A stretch of 50,840 nucleotides of DNA, from contig WRIZ01000011.1 of the NCBI GenBank assembly GCA_009782475.1, positions 1-50,840 of the forward strand. Reading direction: 5' to 3'. Below are positions 32,818 through 40,496 of this stretch, in pieces (position 1 is the first letter of the stretch; each line of letters starts with the position of its first letter). The notes under the pieces were generated by a model, which was not told where the DNA came from, searched no databases, and was given only the letters and a program-made list of their open reading frames with translations. The translations under genes were made by a program, and so were the position numbers. Source of the DNA: Oscillospiraceae bacterium (GTDB lineage: Bacteria; Bacillota; Clostridia; Oscillospirales; UBA929).

Positions 32818-34193
32818 TGATCTTCCTCCAGTACAGGCAGTGAAAAGGTGATGCAAGTGCCTTTTCCCATGATGCTGCTGATGTTCATGCGGCTGCCGTG
32901 CAGTTCCAATATCCCGGCGCACAGCGATAAACCCAGCCCCACGCCCTCGCGCCCGGCCGCCCTGGATTTATCCACCATGTAGAACGGTTCAATGATCCTG
33001 CTCAGTTCCTTCTCGGGGATGCCTTTGCCCCTGTCCAGCACGGTGAAACGGTAACCCTCCCCGTCGCGCCACCCTCGGACAAAGACGGTCTGCCCCGGGG
33101 CGGACGCCTTGCGGGCATTGTCGGTTAAATTGATCAGTACGGTGTTCAGCAGAGCCGGTTCGGCCATCACCCGCCCTTCTTTGTAATCGACCGTGACGTT
33201 TTCCGGGAAGGTTTCGGCGATGTGTTCAAAGAGCGTTGAAACGGCCACGGGTTTGGGTTCAAACGTCCGGCGGCGCAGCACGATCAGGTCGAGGAGCCGC
33301 AGGGAGAGCGATTCCAGCCGCTTGCCCTCCCGGTAGATATACTGGGCGGCCAAAAACCGTTTCTCTTCATCCAGCACACGGGAGCGGAGCATATCGGCAA
33401 ACCCGATGACAGCGGTGAGAGGTGTTTTTAGCTCATGGGCAAACGCCGCCACAAAGTCTTCCCGCGCTTTGGCTTCCTGTTTCAGCTGGTTGATTTGCTC
33501 CTCCAGCATATCGGCCATGCGGTTAAAGTCACCGGTCAGCATTCCCATTTCATCCCGGCTGACTATTTGCGCCCGCCGCTGGACGTTGCCCTGCGCCATC
33601 TCTTTTGTCACGGCGGACAGGTGCCTGATCGGACGGGTCAGCCACACCGACACCGCGTAGGTGATCAGCGAAACAAACCCCAGCGTGATCAGGCTCACCC
33701 GGCGGTAAACCGAAAACCACTCGTCACGGTCTTCATACAGCGATGTAACGTCTTTCAGCGTTTCCAAATAGAGCGTTCGGTCGATCACGCTGACCACGGC
33801 GGCTGTGTGCAGCAAAGTTCGTCCGTCCGACAGCATCACCCTATAGGCCGCCGTTCCCTCTTCCGCAACCGTCAGTAAGTCGGCTCCGGCCTTAAAGTCG
33901 GCTCCGATGTAGAGCGGTTCCCGCTCTTCGCCGCTGATGCGGATCAGCCGGTTGGTCAGGGTGCCGCCGATCTGCGCGACCGTGCTGTTGCGCAAAGGCT
34001 GGGATCGGGGCGTTGCGTTAAGCGCGGCCATCTCGAAGGCGAACCGCAGCGAGCCGTTTTCATCCAGTGCCCGCGCCGTCTCCCCGCGCATCGAGGCGGA
34101 AAACATGGAATTGACAAGAATATAGCCGGACGCGCTCAGCCCGGCGGCAACAACGAGCAGGGTGGATAAGAAGATTTTCCACGAAAATCTCAT
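32814..34193 (-). CDS. membrane sensor histidine kinase
   Basis: A 459-residue kinase. Two membrane segments (about 8-29 and 165-186) bracket an extracellular sensor of about 135 residues. A HAMP linker (about 187-240) comes next. The phospho-accepting His is H253 in FAHELKTPLT, and the ATPase domain has NLTDNARKAS (N box), DRGKGIPE and GVGLGLSLC. Its partner is the response regulator whose gene overlaps it by four bases. The layout (regulator, kinase, membrane accessory protein) recalls the WalRK system with YycH-like partners, but this is inference. The signal sensed is unknown. Confidence 0.93.
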   Translation of the reverse strand: MRFSWKIFLSTLLVVAAGLSASGYILVNSMFSASMRGETARALDENGSLRFAFEMAALNATPRSQPLRNSTVAQIGGTLTNRLIRISGEEREPLYIGADFKAGADLLTVAEEGTAAYRVMLSDGRTLLHTAAVVSVIDRTLYLETLKDVTSLYEDRDEWFSVYRRVSLITLGFVSLITYAVSVWLTRPIRHLSAVTKEMAQGNVQRRAQIVSRDEMGMLTGDFNRMADMLEEQINQLKQEAKAREDFVAAFAHELKTPLTAVIGFADMLRSRVLDEEKRFLAAQYIYREGKRLESLSLRLLDLIVLRRRTFEPKPVAVSTLFEHIAETFPENVTVDYKEGRVMAEPALLNTVLINLTDNARKASAPGQTVFVRGWRDGEGYRFTVLDRGKGIPEKELSRIIEPFYMVDKSRAAGREGVGLGLSLCAGILELHGSRMNISSIMGKGTCITFSLPVLEEDQ

Positions 34194-34849
34194 TCATCCA
34201 CCTCTAAACGGTAGCCGATTTTATGCACCGTAACAAGCCGGTTTTCCCAGCCCAGTTTTTTCCGCAGCCGCTGCACATGGAGGTCTACCGTGCGGCTGTC
34301 GCCGAAATACTCGCCTTCCCACACTTTTTCATACAAAACTTCCCGGAAGAGCGCGATGTTCTTATTCTGAATAAAAAGAGCCAAAAGCCCAAATTCTTTG
34401 GCGGTCAGATTGACTGGCTTTCCGCCTTTTTTCACCGCGTGGGCTTCAAGGTCAAGCAGGACGTCCCCAACCTCGATCTGTTTTTCCCCCTTGTGATACC
34501 GCCGCAAAACGGTTTCCACCCGCGCGATCAGCTCCACAATGTCAAACGGCTTGACCAAATAATCGTCCGCGCCCATCTTCAGCCCTTTGACCCGGTCGCG
34601 CACCTCATGTTTGGCTGTGATGAAAATAACCGGGATTCCCAGCGGGCGTATATAGTCCATCAGCTCGTAACCGTCCGCGCCGGGCAGCATCACGTCCAAA
34701 AGGATCAGGTCAAACCGTCTGTTTTCCAGCAAATCGGCCGCGTCCAGCCCATTGTAAACGGCAGTGCATTGGTAACCGGCGGCCGACAGGTTGAGGCGGA
34801 TCAAATCAACGATCGCCCGTTCATCCTCTACAATCAACACTTTTAACAT
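34190..34849 (-). CDS. OmpR-family response regulator
   Basis: DNA-binding regulator of 219 residues. The receiver domain carries the phosphorylated D52 (LLDVMLPGADG) and the LVKPF lysine. The winged-helix output domain ends with VWEGEYFGDSRTVDLHVQRLRKKLG (motif region about 185-210). It is the partner of the kinase encoded directly downstream. The 19-bp repeat-type sites upstream of its own operon (35983) and of the amidase-deacetylase gene (31957) are the most likely targets, implying autoregulation and control of a wall enzyme. Confidence 0.93.
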   Translation of the reverse strand: MLKVLIVEDERAIVDLIRLNLSAAGYQCTAVYNGLDAADLLENRRFDLILLDVMLPGADGYELMDYIRPLGIPVIFITAKHEVRDRVKGLKMGADDYLVKPFDIVELIARVETVLRRYHKGEKQIEVGDVLLDLEAHAVKKGGKPVNLTAKEFGLLALFIQNKNIALFREVLYEKVWEGEYFGDSRTVDLHVQRLRKKLGWENRLVTVHKIGYRLEVDE

Positions 34850-34856
34850 CTCATCT

Positions 34857-35906
34857 TCACCTCAAAAACACGGCCTCTTTTTCCGCAAAGCCCAAAGCGG
34901 TGTCATTCTCTTCGATAAAAAACCTAGCCTCCCAATCAGGCGAAAAATATCCGTTGCGCTGGTAATAAATCACGGTATCGGTCACCCGTTCCGTCTCCCA
35001 TTCCGGCGTGAGGGTGTCATACCAAATATGAAAAACAAGGTCGGTTTTGCCGTCCCCGTCAATATCGGCCAATTCATAGCTCCTCATGCTGCTGAAATTG
35101 GTGTATCTGCCCATCGGCTGGAAGTTCCATAGCAGGTTGCCTTCCCCGTCGGCCAAATAGATCATCAGGGTGTAGTATCCGGCCAGGCGGAATGTGCCGT
35201 AAATCAAGGAAACCTCGCCGAATGTTTCAAAGGTCACAACGTTACTGTGCATCACCTGGAATCCGTTTTCGATCAGTTCGTCCAGCGTATCGGCCAAATA
35301 CAGGAACTCGGTTGAAATGCCGTCCCGGGCAAACGCGATGACGGTATTGACATCCGTATTCATCCCAAAACGGTTGATTCGGTCGGAGAGCCGCCAGTCT
35401 CTGTAGAACCCGGTTTCATGCTGAAACAAAATATCGCCGACTGTATAGATCACACCGGCGTATGGGCCGCTGCGGCATATGCTCCTGCTGATGATCACAA
35501 TATCCGTCAAACCGTTGCCGTTTATATCCCGGAGGCCGAACCCGGCAACATCAAGGTTGGGCTGGTTCAGCTCCCCGCGCCGCTGGCTGTTGCATTCCAG
35601 TTCATCGGTTTTATAAACGATGCCGCCATCTTCATCGGCAAAGAAGAAGACGATCCGCTCATGCTTCGGGTCAAGAGCCGGCACAATGTCCACCTTGCCG
35701 AAATTTGCAAATTCGCCTTTTGTGTAGATATTGTCTTCGAGGATGACAAAACCGTTTGAGGCAAGTTCCTCCACGGTTTGCACAGCCTCCATCCTGTCAC
35801 GGTAGCGTTCATAGTCCGACCGTTCCTGGTCTTGCGGCTCCATGGCCGTAACGGGGAAGACCATGACCGCGATCAGCGAGGAGAGGAAGAGCTTCTTCAG
35901 CAGCAT
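34857..35906 (-). CDS. secreted protein with two FG-GAP/Ca-binding-like loops
   Basis: Unnamed 349-residue secreted protein. A signal peptide ends near residue 21 (VFPVTAMEP). Two integrin-like aspartate loops are visible: DINGNGLTDIV (about residue 135) and DIDGDGKTDLV (about residue 280). These are typical of FG-GAP/VCBS repeat proteins and likely bind calcium. Around them are beta-rich stretches in keeping with a small propeller. It is the first gene of the two-component operon, seven bases ahead of the response regulator. A role in signal sensing or wall surveillance is plausible but inferred from position only. Confidence 0.75.
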   Translation of the reverse strand: MLLKKLFLSSLIAVMVFPVTAMEPQDQERSDYERYRDRMEAVQTVEELASNGFVILEDNIYTKGEFANFGKVDIVPALDPKHERIVFFFADEDGGIVYKTDELECNSQRRGELNQPNLDVAGFGLRDINGNGLTDIVIISRSICRSGPYAGVIYTVGDILFQHETGFYRDWRLSDRINRFGMNTDVNTVIAFARDGISTEFLYLADTLDELIENGFQVMHSNVVTFETFGEVSLIYGTFRLAGYYTLMIYLADGEGNLLWNFQPMGRYTNFSSMRSYELADIDGDGKTDLVFHIWYDTLTPEWETERVTDTVIYYQRNGYFSPDWEARFFIEENDTALGFAEKEAVFLR

Positions 35907-35982
35907 ACGGTCACCCCCTCTGCCAGTATAACAATAAATCCCCTTTATTTCAAGGTTATTCCAGTTTATCCTACCGTGCGTT

Positions 35983-36001
35983 TGTATCCTATTTGCATCA
36001 T
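35983..36001. promoter_or_regulatory. candidate response-regulator site B
   Basis: TGTATCCTATTTGCATCAT, 77 bp upstream of the reverse-strand operon start codon and directly upstream of the forward promoter at 36012. Two hexamers TGTATC and TGCATC are five bases apart, as in site A. It could serve both directions. Confidence 0.5.
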
Positions 36002-36011
36002 CAGGCTGTAT

Positions 36012-36040
36012 TTGTACATCGGGGCGGTATTTGCTATAAT
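36012..36040 (+). promoter_or_regulatory. promoter of the second two-component system
   Basis: TTGTAC (36012-36017) and a perfect TATAAT (36035-36040) with a 17-bp spacer, 34 bp before the start codon. The poor -35 box next to site B would fit activation by a regulator. Confidence 0.65.
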
Positions 36041-36074
36041 AGGGTCATCTTACGCCAAATGAGGTTTATGAGCC

Positions 36075-36746
36075 ATGCACATACTTTTTGCCGAAGACGA
36101 CGCGGTGATCGCGTCGGGGTTGGTCTATGCCCTGCAAGCCGAGGGGTATACCGTCACCCATTGCCCGGATGAGGCGAGTGCCGTCCGCGCGCTGGGGGAG
36201 CGGGAGTATTCGCTGGCACTGCTCGACCTTTCATTGCCGGACGGCAGCGGATTCTCGGTGTTTGAGCGCATCCGGCAAACATCGCAGATGCCGGTGCTGT
36301 TCGTCACGGCGGCCGACGACGAGGGCAACACCGTCAAAGCCCTTGAAATGGGAGCCGATGATTATATCACCAAGCCGTTCCGCGTCCGCGAGCTGCTGGC
36401 GCGGATCAAAACGGTGCTGCGCCGCGCCGGGGGCAAGACGGGCGACGTGATCTCGCTGGGCAGCGTCAAGGTAGACTTGGCCAAAGCGAAGGTTTATAAA
36501 GACGGCGCGGAGGTGCTGCTGACCGCCCTCGAATACCGCCTTCTGCTGACATTCGCCCACAACAAAGGGCAAGTCCTCACCCGCGGGCAAATCCTCGAAA
36601 GCCTTTGGGACGTCGCGGGTAATTTCGTCAACGACAACACGCTGACCGTTTACATCAAACGCCTGCGTGACAAGCTGGGCGAAACCATTGTCCAAACGGT
36701 TCGCGGATTGGGTTATATGACGGGGGACGGCCATGATAAGAAATAA
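36075..36746 (+). CDS. OmpR-family response regulator (second system)
   Basis: DNA-binding regulator of 223 residues. D51 in LALLDLSLPDGSGF is the phosphorylation site; ITKPFRVRELLARI holds the conserved lysine. The winged-helix domain follows (LTALEYRLLLTFAHNKGQVLTR, abbreviated from about residue 150; then DNTLTVYIKRLRDKLG). Its stop is overlapped by 14 bp by the kinase gene. The downstream ABC exporter genes are the probable targets, through three direct repeats at 37567-37594. Confidence 0.93.
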   Translation: MHILFAEDDAVIASGLVYALQAEGYTVTHCPDEASAVRALGEREYSLALLDLSLPDGSGFSVFERIRQTSQMPVLFVTAADDEGNTVKALEMGADDYITKPFRVRELLARIKTVLRRAGGKTGDVISLGSVKVDLAKAKVYKDGAEVLLTALEYRLLLTFAHNKGQVLTRGQILESLWDVAGNFVNDNTLTVYIKRLRDKLGETIVQTVRGLGYMTGDGHDKK

Positions 36747-37563
36747 GAAAATCGCGGAATTGAGCTTGTATCTCCAGCGGATCACCAACGGCGACCGATC
36801 TTTTGACATTCGGACGAACAAAGAGGGCGAACTGAGCATCCTCAAAAACGAAATCTACAAAGTCACGCACGCGCTGACCGAACAAGCAGAAGCGTTGCAA
36901 AAAGACAAGCTGGAGCTGGCTTCGGCTCTATCCGACATTTCCCATCAGCTCAAAACGCCGCTGACGGCTTTGGGCGTTATGGCAGATCTGCTGGAAGATG
37001 ACGCCCTTCCGGCTGATAAACGGAAAGAATTTATCGAAAACCTACACGCGGGGCTGTCGCGGATGGAATGGCTCGTCCTCACCCTGCTTAAACTGGCGCG
37101 GCTGGACGCCGACGCGGCGGCGTTGAAACAGGAGAACATCGCGCTTGCAGACCTGATCGGCAAAGCACTATCCCCATTATTGATCCCGATTGAAGTAAAA
37201 GAGCTGACCGTCACCGTTAAAGGGGAGAAACTCATCACCGCCTGCGACATGGACTGGACGGCCGAAGCCTTGGGCAATATCCTCAAAAACGCCATTGATA
37301 ACACACCGCAAGGCGGGACGATAGCGATTGCCTACGGCGAAAACCCGCTTTACACCTATATCACCGTGCGCGACGGCGGGCCGGGGATCGATAAAGAAGA
37401 CATGCCCCACCTGTTTAAGCGTTTTTACCGGGGCAAAAACGCCAACCCCGACAGCGTGGGGATCGGCCTCGCCCTCAGCCTCGCCGTCATGCGGAAGCAA
37501 AACGGCGACATTGAAGCTGAAAACGACAACGGCGCGGTATTTACACTGAAGTTTTATTACTAG
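36733..37563 (+). CDS. histidine kinase without membrane segments
   Basis: A 276-residue kinase. The phosphorylated His is H71 (SDISHQLKTPLTAL); the ATPase domain shows NILKNAIDNTP, DGGPGIDKED, RFYRGKN and SVGIGLALS. The protein starts MIRNKKIAELSLYLQRI and goes straight into a HAMP-like stretch (ITNGDRSFDIRTNKEGELSI, residues 17-36). Relatives of this type have two transmembrane helices between the first few residues and this stretch. They are missing here, without breaking the frame, so the kinase should be soluble. It may take its input through the ABC transporter encoded next to it, as in Bce-type modules, or from a cytoplasmic signal. Confidence 0.9.
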   Translation: MIRNKKIAELSLYLQRITNGDRSFDIRTNKEGELSILKNEIYKVTHALTEQAEALQKDKLELASALSDISHQLKTPLTALGVMADLLEDDALPADKRKEFIENLHAGLSRMEWLVLTLLKLARLDADAAALKQENIALADLIGKALSPLLIPIEVKELTVTVKGEKLITACDMDWTAEALGNILKNAIDNTPQGGTIAIAYGENPLYTYITVRDGGPGIDKEDMPHLFKRFYRGKNANPDSVGIGLALSLAVMRKQNGDIEAENDNGAVFTLKFYY

Positions 37564-37566
37564 ATT

Positions 37567-37594
37567 GTCACCAAAACAGTCACCGAATCGTCAC
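37567..37594 (+). promoter_or_regulatory. three GTCAC direct repeats before the ABC exporter
   Basis: GTCAC occurs at 37567, 37579 and 37590, at 12- and 11-bp steps, in the 65-bp gap between kinase and ABC genes. This spacing puts the copies on one face of DNA, typical of OmpR-family regulator binding. A possible -10 (TAACAT, 37605-37610) lies just downstream. Confidence 0.55.
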
Positions 37595-37628
37595 AATAGG
37601 GTGGTAACATAACCATGAGGTGATTCAT

Positions 37629-38324
37629 ATGGTCAAGGTGGAAAACCTATCCAAAATTTATGGCGCGGGCGACGCCGAAGTGCGCGCGCTGGACGGCGTG
37701 TCCTTCTCTGTGAAAAAAGGCGAGTTTCTCGCCGTTATGGGCGCGTCGGGGTCGGGCAAATCGACCCTCCTTCATCTGCTGGGCGGCGTGGACAGGCCGA
37801 CCGGGGGTAAAGTGTTTATCGACGACACCGACATATACGCCCTCAACGAAAGCAAACTCGCCATCTTCCGGCGGCGGCACATCGGGCTGATTTACCAGTT
37901 CTACAACCTGATCCCCACCCTTAACATCGAGGAGAACATCACCCTGCCGCAGCTTTTAGACGGGCGGGAGATCGACAAAGCGCATTTGAGCGAAATACTG
38001 ACCACCATCGGCCTGACCGACCGCTTAAAGCATCTGCCCAACAAGCTCTCCGGCGGGCAGCAGCAGCGGGTTTCGATCGGGCGGGCGTTGATGGGCAGCC
38101 CCTCCATCATTTTGGCCGACGAGCCGACCGGCAACCTCGACAGCAAGAGCAGCCGCGATGTGGTCGATCTATTGAAGCTCTCCAACAAAAAATACGGGCG
38201 CACCCTCATTGTCATCACCCACGACGAACGGATCGCCCTGCAAGCCGACCGCGTTATTGTGATCGAGGACGGCAAGATCACCCGCGACGAGGAAGCCGCT
38301 TCCCCCGAGGCGATGCAGTCATGA
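37629..38324 (+). CDS. ABC transporter ATPase (BceA/MacB type)
   Basis: ATPase subunit of 231 residues. Walker A is GASGSGKST; the signature is LSGGQQQRVSIGRAL; Walker B is IILADEPTGNLD, and the switch His is in VITHDER. This sequence type serves FtsX-fold permeases that detach antimicrobial peptides or export lipoproteins, not classical import. The start at 37629 is chosen because AGGTGA lies six bases upstream; an earlier GTG overlaps that site. It overlaps the permease gene by four bases. Confidence 0.93.
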   Translation: MVKVENLSKIYGAGDAEVRALDGVSFSVKKGEFLAVMGASGSGKSTLLHLLGGVDRPTGGKVFIDDTDIYALNESKLAIFRRRHIGLIYQFYNLIPTLNIEENITLPQLLDGREIDKAHLSEILTTIGLTDRLKHLPNKLSGGQQQRVSIGRALMGSPSIILADEPTGNLDSKSSRDVVDLLKLSNKKYGRTLIVITHDERIALQADRVIVIEDGKITRDEEAASPEAMQS

Positions 38325-40489
38325 ACATTGTCAATAAACTCACCCTCCGCCACCTGCGGCTGAACAGAGGGCGGACGCTGATCACCCTGATCGGCATCAC
38401 ACTGTCGGTGGCGATGGTCTGCGCCGTGGCGGGATTTGTCGCCAGCCTGCAAGACGTCCTGCGGCGGCAGATCGTCAACTATAAAGGCGGCGAGTGGCAT
38501 ATTACCTATAGCGTCTACGGTTCCGCCGCACAGGAAGAACTTGAGAACATCGCCGCTGAGGGCGGATATTTCGATTCGTATTATGTCAGCGTCTTTGATG
38601 ACGAGGAAAGCGGAGAGACGTTTACCGGCATCTATCTGCATCTAGCAAACCCCGATGGGAATTATAAGCAAATCGCCAAAGAAGTCGCGGAGAAATACGG
38701 GTTGGACGGGGTTGGCTGGAACAGCGAACTGCTCGCGCTGGACGGCGTTGTCGCGGAAAACAATGTGCTGACAACCTTTATCGGGATAGCCGCTCTTTTG
38801 ATCTTCATCATCATGGGCGGCTCGGTCACCGTCATTGCCAACGCGTTCAACATCTCGGCGGCCGAGCGTGTGCGGCAGTTCGGCCTGTTGAAGAGCGTCG
38901 GCGCGACGGGCAAGCAGATCGGGCGGAGCGTGCTGTTTGAAGCATGTATCCTGACCATTGCCGCCATCCCGCTGGGCATAGGGCTGGGGTTTGCCCTGCA
39001 AGCCGCCGGGGTGGCTATCCTCAACACAGCCTTGACCGACATGCTGGATATTGCTTCCGATCGGTTCCGGGTGGTTTTCCTGCCGATGATCCTATATGTT
39101 TCAGCCGGCGTCGCCGTGGCAACCGTCTTTCTCTCGGCATGGAGCCCTGCCCGGCGGGCGGCGAAAACCCCCGCTGTTGACGCCATCCGGCAATCGCGCA
39201 ATGTGCGCGTCCGGCAGCGCGAATTGAAAGTCTCCCGCCTGACGCGAAAGCTGTTCGGGTTTGAGGGGACGCTGGCGGCCAAATCGCTCAAGCGCAGCAA
39301 AGGGAAATACCGCGCGGCGGTGGTCGCGCTGACCGTGTCGGTCGTCCTGTTCATCAGCATATCGTCGTTTATCGGGATGCTGAATAAGACGGTTTCGATG
39401 CAATACGGCGGGTTCAAATACGACGTCATCGGGCATTTCTCGGCCGATATTGAAAGGCAGGACGAAGTAGAAGCGCGGCTTGCCGCGTTTCCGGGAGCCG
39501 AGGTCACGGCCTCCCGCTATGCTTTTGTAGAGACAACATTACCGGAAGGGTTTATGACGCAAGAATATTTGGATGAATATGGGTTTGACGGTTTTGTACC
39601 GTATCAAACAATTTTGCTGGTCAGCGCGCCGGATCGCGTATTTATGAAATACGCGCCGATAGGGGAAAACCAAATCAACGCCGTGCTGGTTAACAACTCC
39701 GGCGTATTGAACCGGGACGGCAAGCTAAAGGAAATTCGCCCTTGTAACTTTCAAAAACATAAAGGGCTGGAACTGACCCTCAGCAGGCGATATGGCGGAA
39801 GAGAGGATTTTGCCGCGATCACGCTGGCCGCCGAAGCGCGGGAGACCCCGGATTTTATCGGCTCCGTAAACCTTACCGGCGGGCTTACCTTTTTCATTTC
39901 TGATTCGGATTTCCGGGCCATCCTGCCAAATATACTCGACAGAGAAGGCAAACCGGCGGCCGATGTGTATTTCAGTATCAATGTCCCTGACGCGAACGAA
40001 TTTATCAGTGAAATGAGCGATTTGGAAGAAATCAGTTTCGGCAATATTCAAAGCCAAAAGCGGAGCAATCAGGCGTTGATGCTCGTTATATCCCTGTTCG
40101 GTTATGGGTTCATCGCCCTGCTCTCGTTAATCGCCGTCACCAGCGTCGTCGCCACCATCTCAACCGGGATGGCTCTTCGGAGGCGGGAATTTGCCATGCT
40201 GCATTCCGCCGGGATGACCAACAAAGGCGTCAATAAGATGCTCAATTTGGAAAGCCTGTTGTACGGGATCAAATCATTGTTGATCGGGATTCCGCTGGGG
40301 ATGGGTTTTTCGCTGCTGATTTGGTTTTTCTTCGGCGATACGGCGGAGTTTGAATACCCTCTGCCGTGGCTTGCCTTGCTGATCAGCGCGGCCGCCGTCT
40401 TGCTGCTGACATTCATCACCATGCGCTACGGGCGGCGGAAATATAAGAAGGTCAGCATCGTTGAGGCGATACGGGACGAGGCGGTGTGA
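38321..40489 (+). CDS. FtsX-family ABC permease
   Basis: Membrane protein of 722 residues with two FtsX-type permease regions (about 150-280 and 600-715) and an N-terminal helix (about 18-40). A further helix near residue 335 (AAVVALTVSVVLFISISSFIG) precedes a long extracellular domain of about 230 residues. It pairs with the ATPase before it. With the two-component genes upstream, the four-gene unit looks like a peptide-antibiotic sensing and resistance module of the Bce/Vra kind, though the extracellular domain is placed differently from BceB, so the cargo is uncertain. Convergent with the next gene, 7 bp apart. Confidence 0.9.
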   Translation: MNIVNKLTLRHLRLNRGRTLITLIGITLSVAMVCAVAGFVASLQDVLRRQIVNYKGGEWHITYSVYGSAAQEELENIAAEGGYFDSYYVSVFDDEESGETFTGIYLHLANPDGNYKQIAKEVAEKYGLDGVGWNSELLALDGVVAENNVLTTFIGIAALLIFIIMGGSVTVIANAFNISAAERVRQFGLLKSVGATGKQIGRSVLFEACILTIAAIPLGIGLGFALQAAGVAILNTALTDMLDIASDRFRVVFLPMILYVSAGVAVATVFLSAWSPARRAAKTPAVDAIRQSRNVRVRQRELKVSRLTRKLFGFEGTLAAKSLKRSKGKYRAAVVALTVSVVLFISISSFIGMLNKTVSMQYGGFKYDVIGHFSADIERQDEVEARLAAFPGAEVTASRYAFVETTLPEGFMTQEYLDEYGFDGFVPYQTILLVSAPDRVFMKYAPIGENQINAVLVNNSGVLNRDGKLKEIRPCNFQKHKGLELTLSRRYGGREDFAAITLAAEARETPDFIGSVNLTGGLTFFISDSDFRAILPNILDREGKPAADVYFSINVPDANEFISEMSDLEEISFGNIQSQKRSNQALMLVISLFGYGFIALLSLIAVTSVVATISTGMALRRREFAMLHSAGMTNKGVNKMLNLESLLYGIKSLLIGIPLGMGFSLLIWFFFGDTAEFEYPLPWLALLISAAAVLLLTFITMRYGRRKYKKVSIVEAIRDEAV

Positions 40490-40496
40490 GTTTGAT

